Below are positions 19,139 to 24,561 of a DNA stretch of 24,561 bases, in pieces. A model generated the notes under the pieces. It was not told where the DNA came from and searched no databases. It saw only the letters and a list, made by a program, of their open reading frames with translations. The translations under genes and the position numbers were made by a program. Position 1 is the stretch's first letter. Each line of letters starts with the position of its first letter. Source of the DNA: a virus; IMG/VR virus record IMGVR_UViG_3300029319_000488, positions 1 to 24,561 of that record. One strand, 5' to 3'.

Positions 19139-19378
19139 ATGATGGGTTACGAGCCTTCCAAGGCGAACATCATCAACAACACGGCAGCCCAAACCGGCAA
19201 GTTCGTGAAGGTTGTTGCCCTTGAGGACAGCGTGATCACGCTGGTTTCTGATTTCATCACTGAGAACGGATCGTCCACCGTTAGCAGCATCAACCTCAAC
19301 GCCAACTGCGCGATCGAGGGACTGGTGATCACCAGCATCACGCTCGCCAGCGGCACCGTTATCGCCTACGAAGCCTGA
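19139..19378 (+). CDS. Small beta-rich virion protein, 79 aa
   Basis: The ATG at 19139 (ATGATG, with GGAG upstream) lies three bases after the connector stop, and its stop shares a base with the next start. The sequence is Ser/Thr/Val-rich with alternating strands (GKFVKVVALEDSVITLVSDF and LVITSITLASGTVIAYEA). The same S/T-V pattern appears in small decoration or head-fibre proteins. It is too short for a neck protein on its own. Location and strand pattern suggest a virion surface or neck component; the family is not recognised. Confidence 0.68.
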   Translation: MMGYEPSKANIINNTAAQTGKFVKVVALEDSVITLVSDFITENGSSTVSSINLNANCAIEGLVITSITLASGTVIAYEA

Positions 19379-19737
19379 TGGCACTACGAGGGCTCGACAA
19401 GGTCGCGCAGACCATCGTGGACAAGCTCGGCGGAGACGTGACGATCCGTTACGTTTCTGGCGGCAGCTACAACACGACAACGGGCGCGATCACTGAGACG
19501 ACCTCGGATACGTCGATCAAAGGTCACGTTTATGACGTCAACGTCAGCGAGGCGAACGAGCTGATCCAAGCTGGCGACAAACGCTTGATCGTTGCAGCGA
19601 AAGAGCTGGCTACAGCGCCTGAGACAAAGGATCGCGTCGTCATCAGCAGCATCGTCTATCAGATCATCCGGGTCGAGACGACGTTCCAAGAAACAGCCGG
19701 CGATGCGACCCACTACGAACTAATCCTGAGGGCGTAG
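19378..19737 (+). CDS. Head-closure/stopper-like neck protein (probable)
   Basis: The protein has 119 residues in a TGATG junction. After a helical start (LRGLDKVAQTIVDKLGGDVT) come strands with IRYVSGGSYNTTTGAITETT and KGHVYDVNVSEANELIQAGD, then VVISSIVYQIIRVETTF. This is the order seen in the SPP1 gp16/HK97 gp7-like stopper family, which plugs the portal channel after packaging: an early helix, a beta barrel, and a 'D-x-V-x-I-x-x-x-x-Y-x-I' strand at the end. Size is normal. Placement second among neck genes fits. Some uncertainty remains as the family is short and divergent. Confidence 0.7.
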   Translation: MALRGLDKVAQTIVDKLGGDVTIRYVSGGSYNTTTGAITETTSDTSIKGHVYDVNVSEANELIQAGDKRLIVAAKELATAPETKDRVVISSIVYQIIRVETTFQETAGDATHYELILRA

Positions 19738-19739
19738 CC

Positions 19740-20126
19740 ATGGCTCGCGGCATTCGAATCAGAGACATCGGAGATTTTTGTCGCAAAGAGGTTGAAGAAA
19801 CTGTCGGCAAAACAACGATTGCATTGCACGCCAAGCTGAAAACCTATGAGGCAGCAAGCAGAGGAGGACTTGGCACCCCGGTTAAAACTGCAAATCTGAT
19901 CGAGAACTGGGAGATGACGCTCGATAACCCTCTACAGGGTCGCGTTTTCAACAGGGTCAAATACGCAGCGCCTGTGATCATGGGCGAGAACCTGCCGGCA
20001 TCTTGGAACGGCGAGTACCGCACAAAACAAGGGACAATCCCTCGCTATCCAGAATCGATCGCAGATGAGGTGGCGAAAAAGGACGTGCCTAAAATCGTGA
20101 ATGACATCAGGCGGAGACGCAGATAA
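19740..20126 (+). CDS. HK97 gp10-like neck/tail completion protein (probable)
   Basis: The protein has 128 residues. It begins MARGIRIRDIGDFCRKEVEE, with a helix that continues through KTTIALHAKLKTY, then TANLIENWEMTLDNPLQGRV, VKYAAPVIMGENLPASWNG, and a basic C-terminus (PKIVNDIRRRRR). In gp10-like proteins an N-terminal helix, the T-x-N-L-x-x-W segment and the Y-A-x-x-x-x-G loop are usual. It is probably the tail-completion protein located between stopper and terminator. Stop and next start overlap (TAATG). Confidence 0.68.
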   Translation: MARGIRIRDIGDFCRKEVEETVGKTTIALHAKLKTYEAASRGGLGTPVKTANLIENWEMTLDNPLQGRVFNRVKYAAPVIMGENLPASWNGEYRTKQGTIPRYPESIADEVAKKDVPKIVNDIRRRRR

Positions 20127-20551
20127 TGGCCGCTGCTGATCTCAACTCGATCCGATCGACCATTGAGGGACGCCTCGCGACAGAGCTAGCTCAGAGCCCT
20201 GTCTTACCTGTTGTCTTTCACAACATGGCCTATGAGCCGACGCCAAGCAGTTCTTGGGTTCAATGCCTTACAGCGTTTGGCGCAAATGAATATCTCAGCT
20301 TGGGCGGGACCTCTGCGTCAAATAATCGCATCACAGGGCTCGTTTTGTTCAACATTTTCACCCCGCTTGGGGAGGGCCCTGGCGGCAACATCACCATCGG
20401 CAAAAGAATCCGCGACCTTTACACTAGGGTCATCGTGTCGGGGGTTTACTTCGACGCTCCGATTGGCCCTGAGGCACTGGCTTCACCAGCTCCCGAGGGT
20501 TATTTTCAAACACAGGTCCGTGTGACCTTTGAATTCATCGAGGAACTCTGA
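20126..20551 (+). CDS. Tail terminator-like protein
   Basis: The protein has 141 residues. It starts with a helix (LNSIRSTIEGRLATELAQSP) and continues with VVFHNMAYEPTPSSSWVQCL, a strand LVLFNIFTPLGEGPG, a helix KRIRDLYTRVIVSGVYF and a final strand QVRVTFEFIEEL. This is the alpha/beta order of small tail-terminator proteins (DUF4128 or lambda gpU-like), whose ring ends tail-tube growth and binds the head. It directly precedes the tail-tube genes, as in many siphoviruses. The fold call is by pattern. Confidence 0.75.
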   Translation: MAAADLNSIRSTIEGRLATELAQSPVLPVVFHNMAYEPTPSSSWVQCLTAFGANEYLSLGGTSASNNRITGLVLFNIFTPLGEGPGGNITIGKRIRDLYTRVIVSGVYFDAPIGPEALASPAPEGYFQTQVRVTFEFIEEL

Positions 20552-20553
20552 CC

Positions 20554-20970
20554 ATGGCCTTTTATCGCGGTGAGGAGGGAAGCGTCAAATTCGACGACGC
20601 TGGGTCTTCTGCATCAGCTATCACCAGCACCCGGTCCTGGTCCCTGACACTGGACAAAGAGGTGCTGGAAACCACCGTGATGGGTGACACCTACGCAGGA
20701 AACGTCGGTGGCATCATCAGCGGCAACGGCAGCGTCGAGGTGATCTACACCGCTTCGTCCTCTGATGAAACGGCAGCATTTATCGATCACATCAACACCG
20801 CGACCGACGAAGGCACCGCGCTGTTTGAGCTTTATCTCGATACCAGCGGCAGCAAGTCAATCAGCTTCGATGGCGTGGTGACATCGGCTGAGCTTTCCGC
20901 CACGGTGGGTGAAATCGAGATCATCACGGTCAACTTCGTGACCAACGGCACCATCACCACCGCTATCTGA
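20554..20970 (+). CDS. Major tail tube protein, copy 1
   Basis: The protein has 138 residues with GAGGAAC before the ATG at 20554. MAFYRGEEGSVKFDD, a RSWSLTLDKEVLETTVMGDT strand pair, GGIISGNGSVEVIY and ELYLDTSGSKSISFDGVVTS, then ATVGEIEIITVNFVTNGTIT match the small tail-tube fold (lambda gpV N-domain-like): a strand-turn-strand start, a central sheet and the C-terminal 'G-E-I-x-x-x-x-x-x-F-x-x-x-G-x-I' end. It stacks in rings to build the tail. A close paralogue follows three bases after its stop. The final T-x-x-I motif is present, so nothing looks truncated. Confidence 0.85.
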   Translation: MAFYRGEEGSVKFDDAGSSASAITSTRSWSLTLDKEVLETTVMGDTYAGNVGGIISGNGSVEVIYTASSSDETAAFIDHINTATDEGTALFELYLDTSGSKSISFDGVVTSAELSATVGEIEIITVNFVTNGTITTAI

Positions 20971-20972
20971 TC

Positions 20973-21395
20973 ATGGCTTTTTACCGAGGACAACAGGGCA
21001 CCGTTAAGTTCGACAAGGACGCAGCAGGTGCAGCACTTAGCGAGATCGCTGCTGTGCGGTCTTGGTCAATGTCAATCGACAAAGAGCAGCTGGAAGTTAC
21101 CGATCACGGTGACACCTTCCGCGCTTATGTCGGTGGACTGGTTAGCGGCACTGGCTCCTGCGAGGTGCTTTATGACGCCCCAGGTTCAGGCGACAAGCTT
21201 GACCTGTTTAATGAGGCGCTGACTACTGAGGATCCAGCTAACGCTAACTTTGAGCTGTATCTTGATGAAAGCGGCGACAAAAAGTTGTCGTTTGCGGCTC
21301 TAGTTACCAACGCAGAGTTCGGTGCTACCGTTGGCGAGATTGAAGTTGTAACTATCAGCTTCACTGCAAACGGTACTATCACCTCTGGTATTTGA
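20973..21395 (+). CDS. Major tail tube protein, copy 2 (paralogue)
   Basis: The protein has 140 residues and is about half identical to copy 1 when aligned by eye: shared MAFYRG, VKFD, RSWS, DKE, GDT, VGG, FELYLD and the ATVGEIE-x-x-T-x-x-F end with NGTIT. The middle loop is longer and differs (DAPGSGDKLDLFNEALTTED). Both copies look intact. Either they form mixed tubes, or one is a tip-end or initiator variant, or one is a host-interaction decoration that diverged after duplication. Stop and next ATG overlap (TGATG). Confidence 0.82.
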   Translation: MAFYRGQQGTVKFDKDAAGAALSEIAAVRSWSMSIDKEQLEVTDHGDTFRAYVGGLVSGTGSCEVLYDAPGSGDKLDLFNEALTTEDPANANFELYLDESGDKKLSFAALVTNAEFGATVGEIEVVTISFTANGTITSGI

Positions 21396-21751
21396 TGCCT
21401 GCGACTCAAAGAACGGTTGATCTGCTGGTGGGGGCATTTGACCTCCACCAGCGTCGCAAGTTTGAACTGAAAAACACGGAAGGCAAGAAGATCATCGATC
21501 TTTACTTCAAGCCGATTACTCGCGCTGATCGCAAACGGGCGCAGAATCTTGCTGGTTCTGATGAAGCCCTAGACATCAGCACCAACATGCTTTGCCAGCT
21601 TGCCGAGCTGGAAGATGGCACCAAGGCATTTGCTCCGGCTGATGCAGCGAAACTGCAACGCGAGCTGCCCGAGTCTGTCTTGAATGAAGTCGAGCTATTC
21701 GTCTTTGGCCTCGGAGAAGAGACCAGTCTCGAAGACGCAAAAAACGACTGA
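21395..21751 (+). CDS. Tail assembly chaperone G
   Basis: The protein has 118 residues from the ATG at 21395 (TGATG). It begins MPATQRTVDLLVGAFDLHQR and has a KPITRADRKRAQNLAGSDEA helical middle and an acidic end, GLGEETSLEDAKND. As in lambda gpG, it lies between tail tube and tape measure and its stop is bypassed on a slippery A AAA AAC (21739-21745) to make a GT fusion. The chaperone coats the tape measure and recruits tube subunits. The acidic end fits the family. Confidence in the role comes mostly from the frameshift and position. Confidence 0.85.
   Translation: MPATQRTVDLLVGAFDLHQRRKFELKNTEGKKIIDLYFKPITRADRKRAQNLAGSDEALDISTNMLCQLAELEDGTKAFAPADAAKLQRELPESVLNEVELFVFGLGEETSLEDAKND
21739..21745 (+). 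other. -1 ribosomal frameshift site A AAA AAC
   Basis: The heptamer occupies the last codons of G in the exact X XXY YYZ register: GCA ends at 21739, then AAA 21740-21742 and AAC 21743-21745, two codons before the TGA at 21749. A -1 slip would read CGA CTG AAG after the site and continue for 60 codons to TAG at 21925-21927. No stop is met on the way, and the sequence beyond is chaperone-like. Confidence 0.88.
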
Positions 21752-21927
21752 AGCAGGACAAGTGGGTCTTCTATGAGTTCCACCTGGCCTGCGAACTAGG
21801 GATGACGGTCAGCAGGCTTCGCACCGAGCTGACAGATGACGAGCTGGTGCATTTTGCGGCCTTCCATGAGCTGAAGTCTGAGATGGAAGAAAAAGCTATG
21901 CAGCGCGCAAAACAAGGACGGCGGTAG
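21745..21927 (+). CDS. T domain of the GT frameshift fusion
   Basis: These 60 codons have no start of their own. They are read after the -1 slip and give a 177-residue GT product in total (117 residues of G plus 60). The sequence RLKQDKWVFYEFHLACELGM then TVSRLRTELTDDELVHFAAF is helical and charged, with an E-x-H/Y-x-L-x-x-L pattern as in the T part of lambda-like chaperones, and ends RAKQGRR. The T part binds the tube protein while G binds the tape measure. The low ratio of GT to G is set by the slip rate and cannot be read from the sequence. Confidence 0.8.
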   Translation, partial: RLKQDKWVFYEFHLACELGMTVSRLRTELTDDELVHFAAFHELKSEMEEKAMQRAKQGRR

Positions 21928-21950
21928 ACTTCGCTTATTGCTAGTCGAGC

Positions 21951-23906
21951 ATGGCAAGGGCTTCGGTTGAACTGATCGTCGAAGCCGCCAAGGCGGTTAA
22001 TCCTTTGCGCCGTGTTCAGCAACAATCACTGAAAGTTGAACAGCGTCTGAACAAAACCAACGAAGCGGCCAGAAAGGTTGCTCAAGGTTTCCAGTTCATG
22101 GGCAATCGCGCCAAGCGTGCTTTACGTGATGCGGAGGCAGGTGCAGCTCGCCTTGGCAAGCGTATGGGCGGCTTGCGTGGCACCGTAGGCAAAGCAGCTA
22201 TCGCCTTCGCTGCATTTCGGGCAGTTCAAACAGGCATCCAGCGGGCTGAATCTGAACGCAGGATCAAACTGCTGGGTGAACGGTTTGGTGAATACACACA
22301 GCTGCAGGACGCAGCAACGGCAGCTGCCAAGAAGTTCAAGCTCAGCCAAACAGAAGCCAATGAGGCTTTGGCAAATACCTTCGCCCGTTTGCGGCCTCTT
22401 GGCGTTTCGCTGGAAGACATCACTTCAACATTTGGCGGCTTCAGGACGGCTGCCGTTTTGGGTGGTGCGACAGCAGCTGAAGCATCTGCAGCCTTCACTC
22501 AGTTATCACAGGCACTGGGTTCTGGCGCATTGCGTGGGGATGAGTTCCGAAGCATTGCTGAGCAGGCACCGTTAGTGCTGCAGGCCATCTCTGATGAAAC
22601 AGGGATTGCCGCCGGTGAATTGAAAAAATACGCGGCTGAAGGGCTGCTGACCAGTGACATTGTTATTAAGGCACTGAAGCGTATTGAGCGTGAGGGCGCT
22701 GGAAGACTTGCTCAATCTTTGGATGGCCCTGCAGCAAAAATAAAAGAGTTCCAGAACGCAACTGAAGACGTGCAAGTTGCGTTGACAGAATCCGTTATTC
22801 CTGAACTGAGCAAATCATTCGTCATCTTGGCGGAAATCATCACAGACCTAAAACCTGTGATTAAAGGTGTCGGTGATTTTGCGGCCACAGTTCTTGGCGG
22901 TATTGCAAGCGCGATTGAGCGTATTCGCGATCCAGGAAAACTTGCATCTGAAGTGCAAACAGATCGCGCACGCAAGTTAATGGCTAAAGGCATTTCTTTG
23001 CGTCGCCTCACTGGTTCGGGGATGTCAAGCCTTGGCCCTGACTACGCAGAACAAGAGCGTGCATTGTTTGCGGCGGCAGGGACGCCCTCCACGCAACCAA
23101 CTAGGCCAACATCAGTCATTGAACCGCCAAAATCCAAAGAAAAAGATCCACTGGCAAGCCTCCGAGAGCAAATCAAGTCATTGAAAGAAGGCGTTACTCT
23201 TGCAAAAACACGCAGTGAAGAAGAGGAAAAACAGGCGCAGCTGTTGATTGACATAGGCAAGCTCACTGCAATCAGGACTGATGATAATGCTGCTTTGGTA
23301 GATGAAGCAATCAAGCTAACTGGTGAGCTTTTCTACCAAACTGAACTGCAAGACAAAGCTGCAGAGGCTGAGCGTAAGCGCAAAGAACTTGCAGATAAAG
23401 CGGCAAAAGCGCAACAAAAAGCGTTGGAAGATTACAACAACAAGCTAAAAGAAGTTGATGCAACTTTCCGGAACAGTGTTGTTGATGGCATCTTGGCCGC
23501 AGTGGAGGGCACCAAGTCGCTGTCTGATTCTCTTGTGGGTGTAATCAAGCAGATGGCACGCCTGATCCTTCAGCAGAAGCTGTTGAACGCCTTGAAGGGC
23601 TTCAGTTTCACCAGCATCTTCGGTGGATTCTTTGCCGATGGTGGTCGTCCCCCAGTTGGCCGCCCTTCTGTTGTTGGTGAGCGCGGCCCTGAGCTATTTG
23701 TTCCTGACAGGGCTGGCACGATTGTTCCGAATAGTGCTCTCGGTGGGGCGGGAATCGGGTCCAACGTCGTTGTGAACGTTGATGCCAGCGGCACTACCGT
23801 CGAGGGCAACGAGGGCCAGTCACGGCAGCTCGGTGCTCTAATTGGCGCTGCTGTCCAGACTGAGTTAATCAAGCAGCAACGACCTGGAGGACTTCTGAGC
23901 CGATGA
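21951..23906 (+). CDS. Tail tape measure protein
   Basis: The protein has 651 residues, 23 bases after the GT stop. It has a coiled N-terminus, then the TMP motif SGALRGDEFRSIAEQAPLVL (191-210) with AGELKKYAAEGLLTSDIVIK, hydrophobic segments (KAAIAFAAFRAV and DFAATVLGGIASAIER), a charged coiled-coil middle (EERKQ-type around residues 420-490), and the usual end FFADGGRPPVGRPSVVGERG plus ELFVPDRAGTIVPN. This protein sets tail length and is ejected with DNA; at about 0.15 nm per residue it predicts a tail of roughly 100 nm. Base composition is more A-rich than the flanking genes from about 22,700 to 23,460. The ribosome-binding site is weak. Confidence 0.92.
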   Translation: MARASVELIVEAAKAVNPLRRVQQQSLKVEQRLNKTNEAARKVAQGFQFMGNRAKRALRDAEAGAARLGKRMGGLRGTVGKAAIAFAAFRAVQTGIQRAESERRIKLLGERFGEYTQLQDAATAAAKKFKLSQTEANEALANTFARLRPLGVSLEDITSTFGGFRTAAVLGGATAAEASAAFTQLSQALGSGALRGDEFRSIAEQAPLVLQAISDETGIAAGELKKYAAEGLLTSDIVIKALKRIEREGAGRLAQSLDGPAAKIKEFQNATEDVQVALTESVIPELSKSFVILAEIITDLKPVIKGVGDFAATVLGGIASAIERIRDPGKLASEVQTDRARKLMAKGISLRRLTGSGMSSLGPDYAEQERALFAAAGTPSTQPTRPTSVIEPPKSKEKDPLASLREQIKSLKEGVTLAKTRSEEEEKQAQLLIDIGKLTAIRTDDNAALVDEAIKLTGELFYQTELQDKAAEAERKRKELADKAAKAQQKALEDYNNKLKEVDATFRNSVVDGILAAVEGTKSLSDSLVGVIKQMARLILQQKLLNALKGFSFTSIFGGFFADGGRPPVGRPSVVGERGPELFVPDRAGTIVPNSALGGAGIGSNVVVNVDASGTTVEGNEGQSRQLGALIGAAVQTELIKQQRPGGLLSR

Positions 23907-24253
23907 CCGCTAGCTGGGATACATCCGTCAACCTCCAGCCGTCCTACGGCACGACGAAGGGCAGCCAGCCGCTAGTCCGCCGGGCGCGGTTTGGCAGCGG
24001 TTACGAACAAGTGGGCAGCCTGGGCATCAACCAGAATCCCAAGTCGTTCACGCTGACGTACAACCTGTCGGAGTCAGAGTCGGACACCGTTGAGGCGTTC
24101 TTAGATGCTCGTGGGGGCACTGAAAAGTTCACCTTTACGCCACCGAGCGAAAGCAGCAGCATCAAAGTGCGCTGCTCTGCATGGAGCAAAACGATGACTA
24201 CAAAGGGTCGGGTTCAGCTCACCACAACCTTTGTGCAGGTGTTTGAAGCATGA
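23903..24253 (+). CDS. Minor tail protein, lambda gpM-like
   Basis: The protein has 116 residues with an ATGA overlap with the tape measure stop. LVRRARFGSGYEQVGSLGIN, QNPKSFTLTYNLSESESDTV, FLDARGGTEKFTFTPPSES, and a final TTTFVQVF follow the lambda gpM/Phage_min_tail order: an F-G-x-G-Y-x-Q loop, an E-x-x-x-x-x-x-F-L-x-x-R-G-G segment, and a strand with F-T-P-P. It initiates the tail tip between tape measure and gpL. Order H-M-L is the same as in lambda. Length is normal for the family. Confidence 0.88.
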   Translation: MTASWDTSVNLQPSYGTTKGSQPLVRRARFGSGYEQVGSLGINQNPKSFTLTYNLSESESDTVEAFLDARGGTEKFTFTPPSESSSIKVRCSAWSKTMTTKGRVQLTTTFVQVFEA

Positions 24254-24561
24254 GCACACCGCAGTCGATTCAAGAGCAGCTGCAGTCGCTGGAGCCGTCG
24301 GCAATTATCGAGCTGTTCCAGCTGGAGCTAACCGAGGCTGTCAACGGTGTGGATCAGGTTTACTACTACCACGCAGGTACCAACGAACTGACAGCCGATG
24401 TTGTGTTCAACGGTCTGACTTATTCGGCCACAGCAATCGAGGTCGATGGCTTCGAGGCTTCAACGAAAGGTGTGCTGCCTCGCCCGACAATGCGGATCGC
24501 AAACACCGGCAACGCCATCTCGGCTCTGCTGCTGCTTTACAACCCGCTGCAGGCAAAGGTG
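24250..24561 (+). CDS. Minor tail protein, lambda gpL-like (partial)
   Basis: The ATG at 24250 overlaps the gpM stop (ATGA) and runs 104 codons to the window edge, so the C-terminus is missing. It begins MSTPQSIQEQLQSLEPSAII, then ELFQLELTEAVNG, YYYHAGTN, VVFNGLTYSATAIEVDGFEA and LPRPTMRIANTGNAISALLL. This is the N-terminal domain of gpL: the LEPSAIIELF start, the H-A-G-T-N strand, and the L-P-R-P-T-x-x-x-x-N motif. In lambda the missing C-terminal half holds an iron-sulphur cluster. Lambda-type tail-tip genes K, I and J would be expected to follow. Confidence 0.88.
   Translation, partial: MSTPQSIQEQLQSLEPSAIIELFQLELTEAVNGVDQVYYYHAGTNELTADVVFNGLTYSATAIEVDGFEASTKGVLPRPTMRIANTGNAISALLLLYNPLQAKV

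Noticed and set aside
1-24561. tRNA genes, CRISPR arrays, insertion sequences, integrase or attachment sites.
   Set aside because: No cloverleaf-like repeats, spaced direct repeats, transposase or tyrosine/serine recombinase motifs were seen on either strand. RusA and ERF are recombination genes but not integrases.

Overview
The window is part of a tailed dsDNA phage genome, most likely a siphovirus with a lambda-like tail. It contains a terminase pair, portal, MuF-type protein, scaffold, major capsid protein, a neck set, duplicated tail-tube genes, a G/GT frameshift cassette, a tape measure and gpM/gpL-like tail-tip proteins. The host is probably a cyanobacterium, perhaps marine Synechococcus. 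This is inferred from a protein resembling the N-terminal part of cyanobacterial AbrB regulators (6862-7188) and from small basic proteins of types common in marine cyanophages (15500-16228). No tRNA, integrase, lysis gene or CRISPR array is visible. Both window ends cut genes.

Layout. Positions 1-3298, minus strand: a recombination and regulation block with a PD-(D/E)XK nuclease, zinc-ribbon protein, 55-aa protein, a terminator, two helix-turn-helix proteins, a coiled-coil protein, a RusA resolvase and an ERF annealing protein that runs off the left edge. Position 3298 is the divergence point, where the two start codons overlap. Positions 3298-6729, plus strand: a ribbon-helix-helix protein, a RepA-like ATPase with an origin-like repeat cluster inside its gene, and six small early proteins. 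Positions 6862-8843: a cyAbrB-like protein, a small protein and a ParB-methyltransferase fusion. Positions 8840-10718: a GNAT-like plus aspartyl-hydroxylase fusion and a PLP-fold protein, both tightly coupled to the methyltransferase. Positions 10722-17000 hold packaging, portal, MuF, a string of Lys/Arg-rich mini-proteins and the scaffold. Positions 17076-24561 hold capsid, decoration, neck and tail genes.

Regulation. The early blocks on both strands share a promoter-like module: the palindrome ATGGCGCGCCAT lies between hexamers resembling -35 and -10 boxes 17 bp apart, followed by a leader motif close to GAGACGGTTCTGTT just before the start codon. It is present four times, at gene boundaries, once directly behind a strong intrinsic terminator. 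A fifth palindrome lies inside rusA. From 6862 onward genes are tightly packed with ATGA or TGATG junctions and no clear promoters, as expected for long late transcripts.

Most interesting items: the palindrome promoter regulon; the origin-like inverted repeats around a 24-bp alternating purine-pyrimidine tract in the repA-like gene; and the methyltransferase / GNAT-2OG-oxygenase / PLP-enzyme cassette, which could be a DNA-modification system. All functional calls come from reading motifs by eye; no database search was run.
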